Shown in pieces: positions 26,301 to 33,835 of a DNA stretch of 35,272 bases. Each line of letters opens with the position of its first letter. The first letter of the stretch is position 1. This stretch comes from Symbiodinium natans (Eukaryota; Sar; Dinophyceae; Suessiales; Symbiodiniaceae), in NCBI GenBank assembly GCA_905221605.1, contig CAJNDS010001091.1, forward strand, positions 1 through 35,272. Reading direction: 5' to 3'. The notes beneath the pieces were generated by a model that made no database searches, was not told where the DNA came from, and saw only the letters and a list, made by a program, of their open reading frames with translations. Both the position numbers and the translations under genes were made by a program.

Positions 26301-27751
26301 TCCGCATACGACTTCGGGCGTCCTTCAAGCCATGCAAGGACCTTCACATGATCACTCTCAAGCGTCTCTCTCGTGATGATGTGGAACGAACTACCAGAGT
26401 CAATCAGCCAGTAAATACGATCATCTGAAGGAAAACTAACCACTTGGTTCGTGAGCATCATACCAAAGTGATATCCCTCCAGAAACGTCTTGATTGATGA
26501 CTGTGCTTTTCCACTACCCTTGGTTGTGGGCTGTGCTGCTGCTTTCGCCGAAGTAGACGATGAAGATGATGATGCCTCTGGCTGCGTCGTAACGGCCTGG
26601 TTCGTTGCCGCTGCGGCTTTGTCCTTCGGAGGTGCCCAGCAGTCGCGTGCCCAGTGTCCAGTCTTCCCGCAGTTCCGGCAGACATCCGTCTTCTTCGCCT
26701 CTCTGCTCTTGCTTCGAGCTTTGTCCCCTTTTCCGCTTCGCTCACCTTTCTTGTCCTTTCCTTTCGCTTTGCCGCCCTTCAGTCCCTTTTCTCCTTTCTC
26801 GCCTTTGTTGCCTTGGTTGCCCTTGGGGCCTTTGTTGCTCTTGTCTCTGTCGCCCTTTCCGCCTCTGCCACCCTTGAAGGCATTCGCATACCCGGATGCT
26901 CCTTCTCTCTGGAAGTCCATCACACGAAGCTGCTCGTCGTAAAACTGCAAACCAGTCATCAGCTCACCCATGCTCTTTGTTGAGTGATGGAGGAGCAGAT
27001 ATCTCTTGGTCTCAGAATCCAAGTGCTTCATCAGGCACAGGACTCCCTCTTGTTCTCCGATGAGCAACTCCGGGAAGCGATGCTTCACCTGCGCCTCGAA
27101 CTTGAGAAGCTCGGTAGTGTACCACCTGGCGACATCAAGTGGTCGCTTGAGATGCTTTGGTGGCACCAGGCCTAACGCCTGTTCGCGGAGGGCCTGTCCT
27201 TCCACTCTGGAGCGAACTGACAATTCGTTGTTCAACGAGCGCCAGAGTTCGTATCCGGCACTTGCTCCCATTTGTTTCACCTCGATGAGATGCACCAAAT
27301 CTTGCCCACGTTGGAACTTGCTCATGGACTGACGAAGCAAAAACCAAAGTTTGGTTGACCGGGCTGCTTTCCCGGCTTCAAGCCTCACTTGCAAGACTTC
27401 CACATTGCTACTGATCGCTTCTTGCAATTCCGTAGCGTAGCGGTCGTTGAGCAAACAAAGCCAACTCGTAAGTTCGTCTCTGTAGGCTGTCCAAACTCGG
27501 ATTTCAGCATGTCTGCTCGTCATGGACGCATAGTTCAGCTGAGGCAACTGTGGAATGTAGCCCTCTGCTCTCTTGTTTCGTACACCAGAGTCTACTTCCA
27601 TGTCCACAGGAGTCGATGCATTCGCAGGTGCTGCTGAGGGGTCTCCTCCAGGTGTAGGACCCGTCGACGATGAAGCTGCAGCTGCTGCAATATGCGCATT
27701 GGCAGCATTCGCACTTGCAAGCTGCAATGCTTGCGTAAGCATGGCACTCAT
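23273..27751 (-). CDS. Gag-protease-integrase N-terminal polyprotein of element 2
   Basis: 1492 codons from ATG at 27751; the frame is open upstream to a TAG at 27830-27832. Order: Gag helical region (about 40-290); Gly/Lys-rich linker (KGDRDKSNKGPKGNQGNKG); CCHC zinc knuckle (CRNCGKTGHWARDC, about 356-369) for RNA packaging; aspartic protease IDSGSSFHI (about 449). A Ser-rich stretch and a tandem 25-residue repeat follow. About 795-1370 is an unnatural Gly/Arg/Ser-rich stretch, because the real coding frame there is the nested ORF at 23629-25326. Sensible sequence then returns: the integrase zinc site HHMQGHVPYMSDCEFC (about 1434-1450) and the first catalytic Asp in FQLDQCFF. The frame ends at TAG (23273) 32 bases inside the pol frame, which is +1 to it. 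Confidence 0.85.
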   Translation of the reverse strand: MSAMLTQALQLASANAANAHIAAAAASSSTGPTPGGDPSAAPANASTPVDMEVDSGVRNKRAEGYIPQLPQLNYASMTSRHAEIRVWTAYRDELTSWLCLLNDRYATELQEAISSNVEVLQVRLEAGKAARSTKLWFLLRQSMSKFQRGQDLVHLIEVKQMGASAGYELWRSLNNELSVRSRVEGQALREQALGLVPPKHLKRPLDVARWYTTELLKFEAQVKHRFPELLIGEQEGVLCLMKHLDSETKRYLLLHHSTKSMGELMTGLQFYDEQLRVMDFQREGASGYANAFKGGRGGKGDRDKSNKGPKGNQGNKGEKGEKGLKGGKAKGKDKKGERSGKGDKARSKSREAKKTDVCRNCGKTGHWARDCWAPPKDKAAAATNQAVTTQPEASSSSSSTSAKAAAQPTTKGSGKAQSSIKTFLEGYHFGMMLTNQVVSFPSDDRIYWLIDSGSSFHIITRETLESDHVKVLAWLEGRPKSYAETATGDSVEIGGSTHVLVEVCFETTTSASLKSSSEHEGDAVYMCRARFEAVISDQIKHNLLNINLLCQNGGWEPAMCDQQGVITVRKHGVTLRPTMFASVSWLASVRNDHPLALKPQDLIAKTEQFRRSRSRKSSSSRDFHRSTSNRGHRSSARVCVEPENPELLDVSCLDEVVDCEFQTSHEHVDLDQGEAKDRLRTVDDVSGSARDQLQFFSHVDTPVVRELDRDERLIFSEDNSVISHKQQDNSTTPAVERLVFENDSSVISHKQQDNSTTPAVERLVHEHGRETVVCRACLEDFPDEVEIGSLDCSKRRSFPRVGQIGDRRYGSECHDATKHPRVGRHAPGGETQETDTVGGQRRAARHRASTGSPRGAPGNVCRGGVHWRGRDGSGFGFGKGGPFDLISFDGVRHGRDGSGGGTVVPHWGEGIPNGSFDVRGSSQGTRYGADEADAKDQIQGKSQGRETGAELAAGPCGSVDHGGRSSGALRPPAGIVSASTEGKTALGVGRLDDVGCSSVRRSLDGSTSFGSQRLTGYAGDAVLSPVPEICHRSPLDERATRSQHAGLHADHLQGGPPRDTEPGGLGHMGASSCRTRAAGTWSDRGQGSLSGYAGTERVSSAEPEGNNRGSTGEPRARTIDNGGGDRRVRRGLGRMEANHRGSSSNDPSTSGASPYLHDAAAGGTGQPDSSVHGAPPGPRAQACEEHSPSDTSLAGITFQPGLSWSVSAAASEHTGPHLRRATSPRTFEGELPADAGEGPCPTAGQLDTPESRQRPLQHGDEDGRNDGNRSSGDIGTGRKAIQPNEPSRSARGGDPHGPTIRGPAPSKVAGHTGCEVGRAKAGAPDTSATSSSAARTHARNPNSVEWRAVACIHGTYQAPPRSPRARSFSLPVSLKGSTEKPNPILAALSQDERKEPDTRQPQQQFELVTEEGIIGDNVRSKQAELQHHMQGHVPYMSDCEFCQRTRGTTPARKRSDLNPREFQLDQCFFRKLAFIVLVHTMSFAIAVCFRLL
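23629..25326 (-). CDS. Nested 565-codon ORF inside element 2, unknown function, C2H2-like finger
   Basis: Starts with ATG in a good context (CCGCCGCTATGG) and reads as normal protein, whereas the overlapping Gag-pol frame here looks like shadow translation. N-terminal basic helix (QRSIQELEGMRQGARRRR), acidic Pro-rich region, and one CxxC-x7-H-x5-H finger (CLLCQKYVTEAHLMSEPH, about 212-230). Then a long Pro/Thr/Ser-rich part, a helical stretch (MSLRAQLEAGILTGQQYEDR), a Pro run, and an Arg/Ser tail ending RSRSPSP. It lies on the same strand as the host ORF but in the +1 frame, the same frame as pol. The finger resembles U1/matrin-type RNA-binding fingers only loosely. It may be a captured gene or an element-encoded accessory protein. 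Confidence 0.7.
   Translation of the reverse strand: MDPSATMQRSIQELEGMRQGARRRRLILLEANAAQHGIELPQDLREELQATYAEAESTGGDEMDLDLDSARVDPSTSSPSMEYVMEETEAAEAPSSHTGVREFQTDPSMSEAPAKGPAMVQMKPTPKIKSKEKAKAVRPVRNLLPDHVDQSTMGVDPREPSGPPPASSAPARRGKRRWASAGWMTWVARRFGGAWTAAQASGASDSPDTPVTLFCLLCQKYVTEAHLMSEPHEANMQGFTQTISKEGLHVTQNPVDWGTWEQALAEPEQLELGVTEGKARSVVTLGPSEFPQPNPKETTAAAPASPGPGPSTMVVEIDESDEDWGEWRPTTGVPAPTTPAHPEHPPISMTQPPGEPVSPTAVYTEHRRGPEPRHAKSTLRVTPPWRESLSNLGYHGPYLQLHLSTPGHTSEGLQALGPLRESFLQMQVKDHAQLPVSLTPPKAASDLSSTVMRMAETMETGAAGTLAPAGRPFNPMSLRAQLEAGILTGQQYEDRRRARSQDIQAARSVAPRLALPIPPPPPVPRPERTPETPIPWSGAPSPAFMELIRRRRDRQERDRSRSPSP
25466..25618 (-). repeat. 75-bp (25-codon) in-frame tandem duplication in Gag-protease ORF
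   Basis: CT(C)(A/G)ACTGCTGGTGTGGTG begins at 25469 and again at 25544. It encodes two near-identical copies containing SVISHKQQDNSTTPAVERL. The period of 75 keeps the frame. Few differences between the copies suggest a recent duplication. Confidence 0.85.
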
Positions 27752-28118
27752 CTGTTGAAGTTGAGCTGCCTGCTGTCGATCTGCTCGTCCTGCGCTTGCA
27801 GCATTGCTCTCGTGAACTCCACTGTTGAGCTACTCCAGGTGCAACGGGCAACTGCATATTCGGAACTTGAAGGGGTTCTTGTCGTGCTGTCTGAGGGGGT
27901 GTTCCCATCTGGTAGAACTGAGGTCCAAACGAGGGCACAGCCCCGACTGGTGGCTGATGGCCTGCTCCAGTCGTAGCTGTCCACTGCCTTGGGGAATAAC
28001 GCGCGGTTTTGCTGGTGGCGGCGCTTGCCTGCACAGGTGAGTGGCCGCAGCTCCTGCCTTTGCGAGACGCTTGCCTGCGCAGGTGAGCGTTTGCCGGGGC
28101 CTGCACTGGCCTTGCCTT
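27752..28118 (-). pseudogene. 5' portion of gag of element 2, in a shifted frame
   Basis: Gag-like sequence continues upstream of the ATG. The frame of the main ORF reads SGVHESNAASAGRADRQQAA back to a TAG at 27830-27832. Further upstream, sensible sequence lies in another frame (PSFGPQFYQMGTPPQTARQE, MQLPVAPGVAQQ). The switch at about 27.82-27.84 kb is a one-base shift. A short duplicated segment (CGCTTGCCTGC.CAGGTGAG at 28021 and 28068) follows, and the sequence then runs into telomeric repeats, so the true gag start and the 5' LTR are missing. Confidence 0.55.
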
Positions 28119-28241
28119 CAACCCTAAACCCCAAACCCTAAACCCTAAACCCCAAACCCTACACCCCAAACCCTAAACCCTAAACCCCAAACCCTAAACC
28201 CCAAACCCTAAACCCAAAACCCTTAACCCAAACCCTAAACC
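28119..28241. repeat. Interstitial telomeric repeat (CCCTAAA/CCCCAAA)
   Basis: About 17 heptamer units, mostly CCCTAAA alternating with CCCCAAA, in C-rich orientation. It lies directly at the broken 5' end of element 2 and directly before the satellite array. Confidence 0.9.
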
Positions 28242-29152
28242 AGCCCAGAGACCCTTAGAAGCCCTTCACTGCCCTTCACTGCCCGCCCAAAGGTCCTTAG
28301 AGGCCCTTAGAGGCCCTTCACTGCCCTTCACTGCCCTCAGCCCAAAGACCCTTAGAGGCCCTTCACTGCCCTTGACTGCCCGCCCTTAGAGCCCTTAGAG
28401 GCCCTTCACTGCCCTTCACTGCCCTCAGCCCAAAGACCCTTAGAGGCCCTTAGAGGCCCTTATAGGCCCTTCACTGCCCTTCACTGCCCTCAGCCCAGAG
28501 AGCCTTAGAGGCCCTACAGACCCTTAAAAGCCCTTAGACGCCCTTCACTGCCCTTCCCTGCCCTTCACTGCCCTCAGCCCAGAGACCCTTAGAGGCCCTT
28601 CACTGCCCTTCACTGCCCCCTGGAGACCCTTAAAAGCCCTTAGAGGCCCTTCACTGCCCTTCCCTGCCCTTCACTGCAGAGACCCTTAGAGGCCCTTCAC
28701 TGCCCTTCACTGCCCCCGAGAGACCCTTAAAAGCCCTTAGAGGCCCTTCACTGCCCTTCCCTGCCCTTCACTGCCCCCAGCCCAGAAACCCTTAGAGGCC
28801 CTTCACTGCCCTTCACTGCCCCTCACTGCCCTCACCAGAGATCCTTAGAGGCCCTTCACTGCCCTTCACTGGCCCCTAAAAGCCCTTAGAGGCCCTTCAC
28901 TGCCCTTCCCTGCCCTTCACTGCCCTCAGCCCAGAACGCAGCCCAGAGACCCTTAGAGGCCCTTCACTGCCCTTCACTGCCCTCAGCCTAGAGACCCTTA
29001 AAAGCCCTTAAAGGCCCTTCACTCTTCCCTGCCCTCAGCCCAAAGACCCTTAGAGGCCCTTCATAAAGGGTCTCAGAGGCCCTTCACTGCCCTTCACTGC
29101 CCTTCACTGCCTGCCCTCAGAGACCCTTAGAGGCCCTTAGAGGCCCTTCACT
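28242..29152. repeat. Degenerate satellite of CCCTTAGAGG and CCCTTCACTG words
   Basis: About 0.9 kb built from CCCTTAGAGG, CCCTTCACTG, CCCTCAGCCCAGAGA and AGACCCTTAAAAG. They combine into higher-order units of roughly 45-75 bp with variable copy number of the inner 10-mer. No coding potential. Telomeric-type tracts lie on both sides, and the CCCTTAGAGG word could derive from a CCCTTA-like telomere variant. Confidence 0.9.
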
Positions 29153-29186
29153 GGCAACCCTAAACCAAAACCCTAAACCCTCAACC
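29153..29186. repeat. Short CCCTAAA tract closing the satellite
   Basis: About four CCCTAAA or CCAAAAC units, in the same orientation as the block at 28119-28241. Confidence 0.75.
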
Positions 29187-29230
29187 CGAAGGCTTCAGGC
29201 ACTCACGTCTTGGCATCCGCAGCTTTTGCT

Positions 29231-29286
29231 TGCACCGAAATAAAAACATCTGACTTCTGATTGCATCAAAATAAAGACATCTGACT
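29231..29286. repeat. Short direct repeat, period 31 bp
   Basis: TGCACCGAAATAAAAACATC at 29231 and TGCATCAAAATAAAGACATC at 29262, each followed by TGACT. Lies just past the 3' end of the MULE gene. Confidence 0.6.
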
Positions 29287-29434
29287 ATCGCAATAACACA
29301 GCGTCCCAAATCATCCCGCAGCCGTAAACAAGGGTATCAAATTTCCGCACTTTTTCCTATCCGTCAAAGCACATGTCCAAAAGCCACAAACACAGAAAAC
29401 AATCGGCTCCTCAAACCATGAACGTGTTGCAGGA

Positions 29435-29920
29435 TCAAGGCGAAGGAGTACGCATTTTTTTGCGAAACTCCTCGGTTCGCCTGTCCCGCCGTGGACGCCT
29501 GGCTTTGAGAGTCTTGGGGCCCCTTGCAATGGGGTGCAGATTCAAGCTGCCTAACACGGATTTGTAAAAGAAAGCCTGCTCGCTGCAGCTACTGTGCACA
29601 AAATGTGGATGTTCATCCACGACACGGCCCGTGCTAAGCACATACATCACAGTGTACTTGTAGAACAATTTTTTATGCATGGAAAAGGACCACTGCCTTG
29701 GGTTTCCCAAAGCAGTGCGAAAAGCAGCTTCACCATCTTCATACAAAGAACAAAGTGCCAAGTCCAACCGCTGCACCATGTCCCTTTTCTTGTTCTTGGC
29801 ATACTCCAATTTGTACTTTGGCATAACGATGACTGAAGTAATGTCCACCGTCCGACAGTCTACCATGATGCGGCCCGCAGTCTCGTACTTGAGAAAGGTG
29901 TTTGCGTCACCTTGCGGCAT
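29435..29920 (-). CDS. C-terminal piece of the MULE-like protein
   Basis: 161 codons from ATG, in the frame of the preceding pieces. Contains GRIMVDCRTVDITSVIVMPK and YTVMYVLSTGRVVDEHPHFVHSSC and ends in a basic tail (RRPRRDRRTEEFRKK). No complete SWIM zinc motif is visible. The gap upstream (29921-29965) contains GTGTTG...ACAG and may be a short intron. Confidence 0.5.
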   Translation of the reverse strand: MPQGDANTFLKYETAGRIMVDCRTVDITSVIVMPKYKLEYAKNKKRDMVQRLDLALCSLYEDGEAAFRTALGNPRQWSFSMHKKLFYKYTVMYVLSTGRVVDEHPHFVHSSCSEQAFFYKSVLGSLNLHPIARGPKTLKARRPRRDRRTEEFRKKMRTPSP

Positions 29921-29959
29921 ACACTACTGCACTGTTTTAACCAAGCACCAACACTGCTT

Positions 29960-30382
29960 CTAGGAACACAACACATGCCGCATGCCTTCCTTATCTCGCC
30001 ACTGCTGCATCAAGTCCAACGTGAGCCGGTGGGATTGGGTTCCTTCATCATCTTGCTCGGACTTTAACCTTTTCGCACTGTACGCAAGTGACTCAGGAGG
30101 CTCCTCGATCTGAAAGCATGCTTTGGCATACTGTCCTCCGCGCACCAGAGTCTGCAGGGTCACGGCTGTTTCACGCACCAATTGGCTGACATCCTGGTGT
30201 CGGAAGCCTTTCTTGAAAAGACCTTTGATCGAACGCCAAGCCCGCTCTTGGGAATTCGACACATAAGTGCCGTAACCCGGGCACACTTGACCGAGACCAC
30301 TCTGCCAATCTGCGCTCCACCACAAGCCTTTCTTCTGCAAGACCCACTTCTCCAAGTAATCCGCGAATTTCTCCTCAAACAA
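29960..30382 (-). CDS. MULE-like transposase, region after the catalytic core
   Basis: 140 codons counted from a TTG; the frame is open upstream to 30439. It includes WWSADWQSGLGQVCPGYGTYVSNSQERAWRSIKG, whose SNSQERAWRSIK fits the region of the third acidic catalytic residue (Glu) in MULE enzymes. It ends in a TAG 40 bases before the next piece in the same frame. Confidence 0.6.
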   Translation of the reverse strand: MFEEKFADYLEKWVLQKKGLWWSADWQSGLGQVCPGYGTYVSNSQERAWRSIKGLFKKGFRHQDVSQLVRETAVTLQTLVRGGQYAKACFQIEEPPESLAYSAKRLKSEQDDEGTQSHRLTLDLMQQWRDKEGMRHVLCS

Positions 30383-30439
30383 ACCTACAAGCTCCGCTGC
30401 GTTACCCCAAGGCAGCTTTCCCAGCAGCAGCCTTCTGGT

Positions 30440-30554
30440 CTATCAACCCAGCGCTATCAAGATCGAAAAAAATAGTCTATGAAGCCAGCTCAAGAGATCG
30501 AAACCATGTCAAACACACACACAGACACACACACACACACACACACACAGCACG
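30440..30554 (-). other. Probable intron of the MULE gene containing a (GT)n microsatellite
   Basis: Coding sense stops at ...DPEDWNQDS and resumes in the same frame at GKLPWGNAAELVGLFEEKF, after a TAG at 30440-30442. The gap starts with GT- or GC-rich sequence and ends in AG contexts (ACCAGAAG|G), as dinoflagellate introns often do. Exact borders cannot be fixed by eye. The (CA)n run on the plus strand is at 30511-30549, with one interruption. Confidence 0.5.
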
Positions 30555-31465
30555 CTGTCCTGATTCCAGTCTTCGGGGTCACGCAGCCTTCGCAACGTGT
30601 CTTCCCAGATGACATGGAACTGTAATGGATGTGCGATTTTCGCGCTGAACTGGATGATTTCCGTTATCTCCAGTGTCAACTCTGAGTCAACTTTTTTTTT
30701 TGTCCCTGTGCGCTTGACGTCTTTCTTTATGTGTTCTAAGTCCCGGTGCAAAGTAGCGTCTGGAAAGCATGCACTTGTCGCATTGATGGCACCGCCTGCA
30801 CCATCCATGACCACATTCGTCACCAGTTTCTTCCAATCCAAACCCGAAGCTTCCAATAGCTTCTGGAAAGATCGACATAAGAGTGCATAACACGGTTCAT
30901 CTTCCTTGTCACACACAGCACAAACTACCGGCCAGAATCGATTGCGCACCACTCCGCCAACCTGGTGCAAGACGACCAGTCCGAGGCTAGCTAACACAAG
31001 ATCCTGCACATTGGTCTTGAATGTGGCATCCATGACGAGCACACACCGATCCTGTGTGCCAAGGTAGGCAATCACGGCATCCAAGTTCTCTTGCTCGTAA
31101 AACAAGACCCGAACCGTTTCTTCTGAAACCAGAGGTGTCTCTTCCGTGTGAAGCACAGCGACTGGCAAGGGTGGGTTCTGGCAAAAAGCTCGAAATGTGG
31201 AAACAAACTTGCCGTCATAGGATTTGGCCTCTTCCAAATGTCGGTGTCTGACACCATCTAAAGCTCGATCACTTGGAATGTGCTCCGCGGGAATTCCCAG
31301 CTCTGTCATAGCCTTCTTCGCCTGTTTTGCTGGAAGGTGGCGTCCAAACTGGTGCTTATTCAAATGCTGCTCGACCTCTGCAATGACCTTCCCGTCGTGC
31401 TTGCGACCCTCCCGAACGGATCTTTCAACACGCAAGTAAAAGACTTCCTCATCCAAATCAAGCAA
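30509..31465 (-). CDS. MULE-like transposase, catalytic core
   Basis: 318 codons; the frame opens after TAA 31487-31489. The DDE core shows MDATFKTN (first Asp), FWPVVCAVCDKEDEPCYALL, VVMDGAGGAINA (second Asp) and CFPDATLHRDLEHIKK (the usual C/H-x-H region). These are the order and wording of MULE-family transposases that cut and move DNA in the nucleus. The end reads CVCVCVCV, translation of a (GT)n run that belongs to an intron or an insertion, so real coding stops near 30555. Confidence 0.7.
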   Translation of the reverse strand: MLDLDEEVFYLRVERSVREGRKHDGKVIAEVEQHLNKHQFGRHLPAKQAKKAMTELGIPAEHIPSDRALDGVRHRHLEEAKSYDGKFVSTFRAFCQNPPLPVAVLHTEETPLVSEETVRVLFYEQENLDAVIAYLGTQDRCVLVMDATFKTNVQDLVLASLGLVVLHQVGGVVRNRFWPVVCAVCDKEDEPCYALLCRSFQKLLEASGLDWKKLVTNVVMDGAGGAINATSACFPDATLHRDLEHIKKDVKRTGTKKKVDSELTLEITEIIQFSAKIAHPLQFHVIWEDTLRRLRDPEDWNQDSVLCVCVCVCVCVCV

Positions 31466-31486
31466 GTCTGGTGGAAGCGCGGAACC

Positions 31487-31813
31487 TTAGCACTCTCCGA
31501 CATCGCTTCCCAAGAATTTTGAGACCGACTTCCCAAACAACAACAAAGTTTTTTTTGTTGCCAAACTGCCTTCTTCCTTGTTGCTCACCAAGGAAAACCG
31601 GAACTTCATGGAGCATGCTTCGTGCCTGTGACAGTAACCAATCTGCGTCGTCTTCTTCTTCAATTGAGAAGATACGAAGCGAAGTTTGGCTTCCTTTTCC
31701 TTTTCGCTCCACCTCTTACAGCATTCCAACAATCCTTCGCGTGGTTGTACTGGCAGCAACGAATCGAAGTACCACACTTGCTCTTGTTTTGGAGGCATGC
31801 CGGATTGACTCAC
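31487..31813 (-). CDS. N-terminal piece of MULE-like transposase
   Basis: 108 codons starting with ATG. Contains VWYFDSLLP, a basic stretch and IGYCHRHEACSMKFRFSL, a Cys/His pattern reminiscent of the FLYWCH/WRKY-like DNA-binding domain at the N-terminus of many MULE proteins. It ends at a TAA, and the same frame continues at once as GSALPPDLLDLDEEVFYLRV. The stop is either a disabling mutation or lies in an unrecognised intron. Confidence 0.5.
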   Translation of the reverse strand: MSQSGMPPKQEQVWYFDSLLPVQPREGLLECCKRWSEKEKEAKLRFVSSQLKKKTTQIGYCHRHEACSMKFRFSLVSNKEEGSLATKKTLLLFGKSVSKFLGSDVGEC

Positions 31814-31914
31814 TGCTTTCCGTCTATCTCAAGTCCAAGAGCAAGAAAATCCCGCAAATACAAGCCAAATGCAAGCCAAAAAACTCACCAAAAGCCAAAC
31901 ACAAACGCAAATGC

Positions 31915-32800
31915 AATAGAAGCTCAGTCCCCCCAAAACCCCGCTGCTTCTCTGTGCGAAAATTTTCATAGAAGCACAGTCACCCCAAAACCCCGCCTGC
32001 TTCTCTGTGCGAAACTTCTCATGGAAGCACAGTCACCCCAAAATCCCGCTGCATCTCTGTGCGAAAATTCTCATAGAAGCACAGTTCCCCCATAATCCCG
32101 CTGGCTTCTCTGTGCGAAAACTTCTCATAGAAGCACAGTTCCCCCAAAACCCCGCCTGCTTCTCTGTGCGAAACTTCTCATGGAAGCACAGTCACCCCAA
32201 AATCCCGCTGCTTCTCTGCGCGAAAAATCTCATAGAAGCACAGTTCCCCCAAAATCCCGCTTGCTTCTCTGCGCGAAAACTTCTCATAGAAACACAGTCC
32301 CCCCAAAACCCCGCTGCTTTTCTGTGCGAAACACCTCATAGAAGCACAGTCCCCCCAAAATCCCGCTTGCTTCTCTGCGAAACTTCTCATGGAGCACAGT
32401 CCCCCGAAACCCCGCTGCTTCTCTGTGCTAAAATTCTCAGAAAAGCACAGTCCCCCAAAACCTGCTTACGGTCTGTGCGAAACTTCCCATAGAGTCCCCC
32501 AAAACCCCCGTTTGTGCGAAAATCTCATAGAAGCACGTCTCCCCAACTCCGATGCTTCTCTGTGCGAAAATTCTCATAAAAGCACAATTCCCCAAAAATC
32601 CATCCCGTTTCTGTGCGAAACTTCTCATAGAAGCACAATCCCCCCAAAAACCGCTTTTCTGTGCGAAAATTCTCGTAGAAGCACAGTTCAAATCCGCTTT
32701 GCTGTGTGAGTGACACGATTTCTGGTCTTCCAAAACCCCCTGCTTCTCTGTGCGAATTTTCTCAACCCCCCCAAAACCCATTGTTTCTCTGCGAAAACTC
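31915..32800. repeat. Minisatellite, unit about 51 bp, about 18 copies
   Basis: The unit is TCATAGAAGCACAG, then TCCCCCCAAAACCCCGC, then TGCTTCTCTGTGCGAAAATTC, with lengths of 48-54 bp. AGAAGCACAG and CTGCTTCTCTGTG are partly self-complementary, so each unit can form a hairpin. Copies decay toward 32700-32800. A plus-strand ORF of 161 codons (32007-32492) is a product of the repeat. Confidence 0.9.
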
Positions 32801-32859
32801 ATTGGCACTCTGGCAACGGTTATCTTAATTTGGCGTCACCAAACTCTGGTTTCAAAAGA

Positions 32860-33520
32860 CTCCAACTCTGCAACTCTGATTCTGAAACTTTAAATCTGAA
32901 CTTCAAACCCCAAACTCTGACCCCAAATCCACTCCAAAATCCCAAATCTAACTCCGCTCCAATCCAAACTTACTGAAATAGCCGATTTCCAATTTTGTTC
33001 TTGAAAACTAACTCCAAAACTCTGACTCTGACCCAAAACTCTAACCCCGAAACTCTGACCCGAAAGACTCTGACTCCAAAAACTCTAACCCAAAACTCTG
33101 ACCCAAAACTCTCTGCCCCAAAAACCCCAAAACTCTGACCGGAAAACTCGAAACCCAAAACTCTAACCCAACTCTAACCCAAAACTCTGCTCCAAAACTT
33201 AAGCCCCAAAAAAAACTAACCCAAAACTCTGTCCCAAAACTCGAAATTGACCAAAACCTCTCACCCAAAACTCCAACTTGAAACTCTAAAACTCTAACCA
33301 AAACTCTAACTCCGGAAACTTGATTCTGAGAGTCAGAGTTTTGAAGTTAGAGCAGAGCTTTCAAGTTCTTGTTTTTCACAGTGGAGATTGAGTTTGGAGA
33401 CAAGAGCTTAAAACCCAACTCTAACCTCTTAAAACTCTAACTTTCAAAAAAATCGACTCCAAAACTTCAACCCAAAAAACTCTGACTCCAAGAATCCAAA
33501 CTCTAACTCCAACTACAAAA
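32860..33520. repeat. Degenerate AACTCTGACCCAAAACTCTAACC simple repeat
   Basis: Short words AACTCTGAC, AACTCTAAC, CCAAAACTC and CCCAAAA are repeated irregularly for about 0.65 kb. Near 33325-33390 the complement (GAGAGTCAGAGTTTTGAAG) appears, showing a local inversion. No coding character. Confidence 0.85.
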
Positions 33521-33830
33521 ATCTTATTACTGTTGCAAGGTCTCACCATTGCTTTTTCCCAAAATCCAACTGAAAAATTTTTTAATTTCAAAAAAAAATC
33601 TGAAGAAACTCTGAAGGAAGTCTGAGCGCGTTTGATTTCTTCAAAGCCAAAAGTCATAATTTCTTAATTTTTAATTGTGGTTTCATTCTTTTTGAATTGT
33701 ACAAACCATCAGTTTTTTGTTGAAAGTTGTCTTAATTTTGATCTTCTTTGCTGTTTTCAAAAAAAACTGTCTACTGCAATGCTTCTGGATCTTTCATAAG
33801 GGTATTTTTGGCAGAAATGGGTGATAAAAT
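33521..33830. other. AT-rich spacer
   Basis: Rich in A and T runs (for example at about 33575-33600 and 33650-33780). No ORF, repeat unit or known motif is seen. Confidence 0.5.
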
Positions 33831-33835
33831 TGGCT

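Larger units (their letters stand above)
18641..28118 (-). mobile_element. LTR element 2: Ty1/copia retrotransposon, 5' end missing
   Basis: In sense: gag N-terminal coding (from about 28.1 kb), zinc knuckle, aspartic protease, a nested 565-codon ORF, integrase, RT with YVDD, RNase H, an extra C-terminal domain, polypurine tract and a 3' LTR of about 537 bp. Integrase before RT defines the Ty1/copia order. No matching 5' LTR stands upstream of gag; the sequence instead runs into CCCTAAA repeats at about 28119. Frame changes at about 27.83 kb and 23.3 kb mean this copy is either damaged or uses frameshifting. A partial second copy of the LTR lies at 34113-34435. Confidence 0.85.
29435..31813 (-). 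mobile_element. Mutator-like (MULE) transposase gene, intron-split or lightly broken
   Basis: Four ORFs (31487-31813, 30509-31465, 29960-30382, 29435-29920) all lie in one and the same reading frame. They are separated only by a TAA at 31487-31489, a gap holding a (GT)n run, and a gap of 40 bases. Together they carry a Cys/His N-terminal region, the MULE DDE catalytic core and a C-terminal region. Frame conservation over 2.4 kb suggests a gene with short introns, or one that is only recently dead. I found no terminal inverted repeats. Confidence 0.65.

Noticed and set aside
28119-29186. True chromosome end
   Set aside because: Sequence with genes and other repeats continues on both sides, and several blocks in both orientations exist in the window.
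30509-30549. CVCVCVCV tail as part of the transposase
   Set aside because: It is translation of a (GT)n microsatellite in a probable intron.
32007-32492. 161-codon plus-strand ORF
   Set aside because: It is translation of the roughly 51-bp minisatellite, not a gene.
31915-32800. CRISPR array
   Set aside because: Adjacent degenerate units without unique spacers; eukaryotic context.
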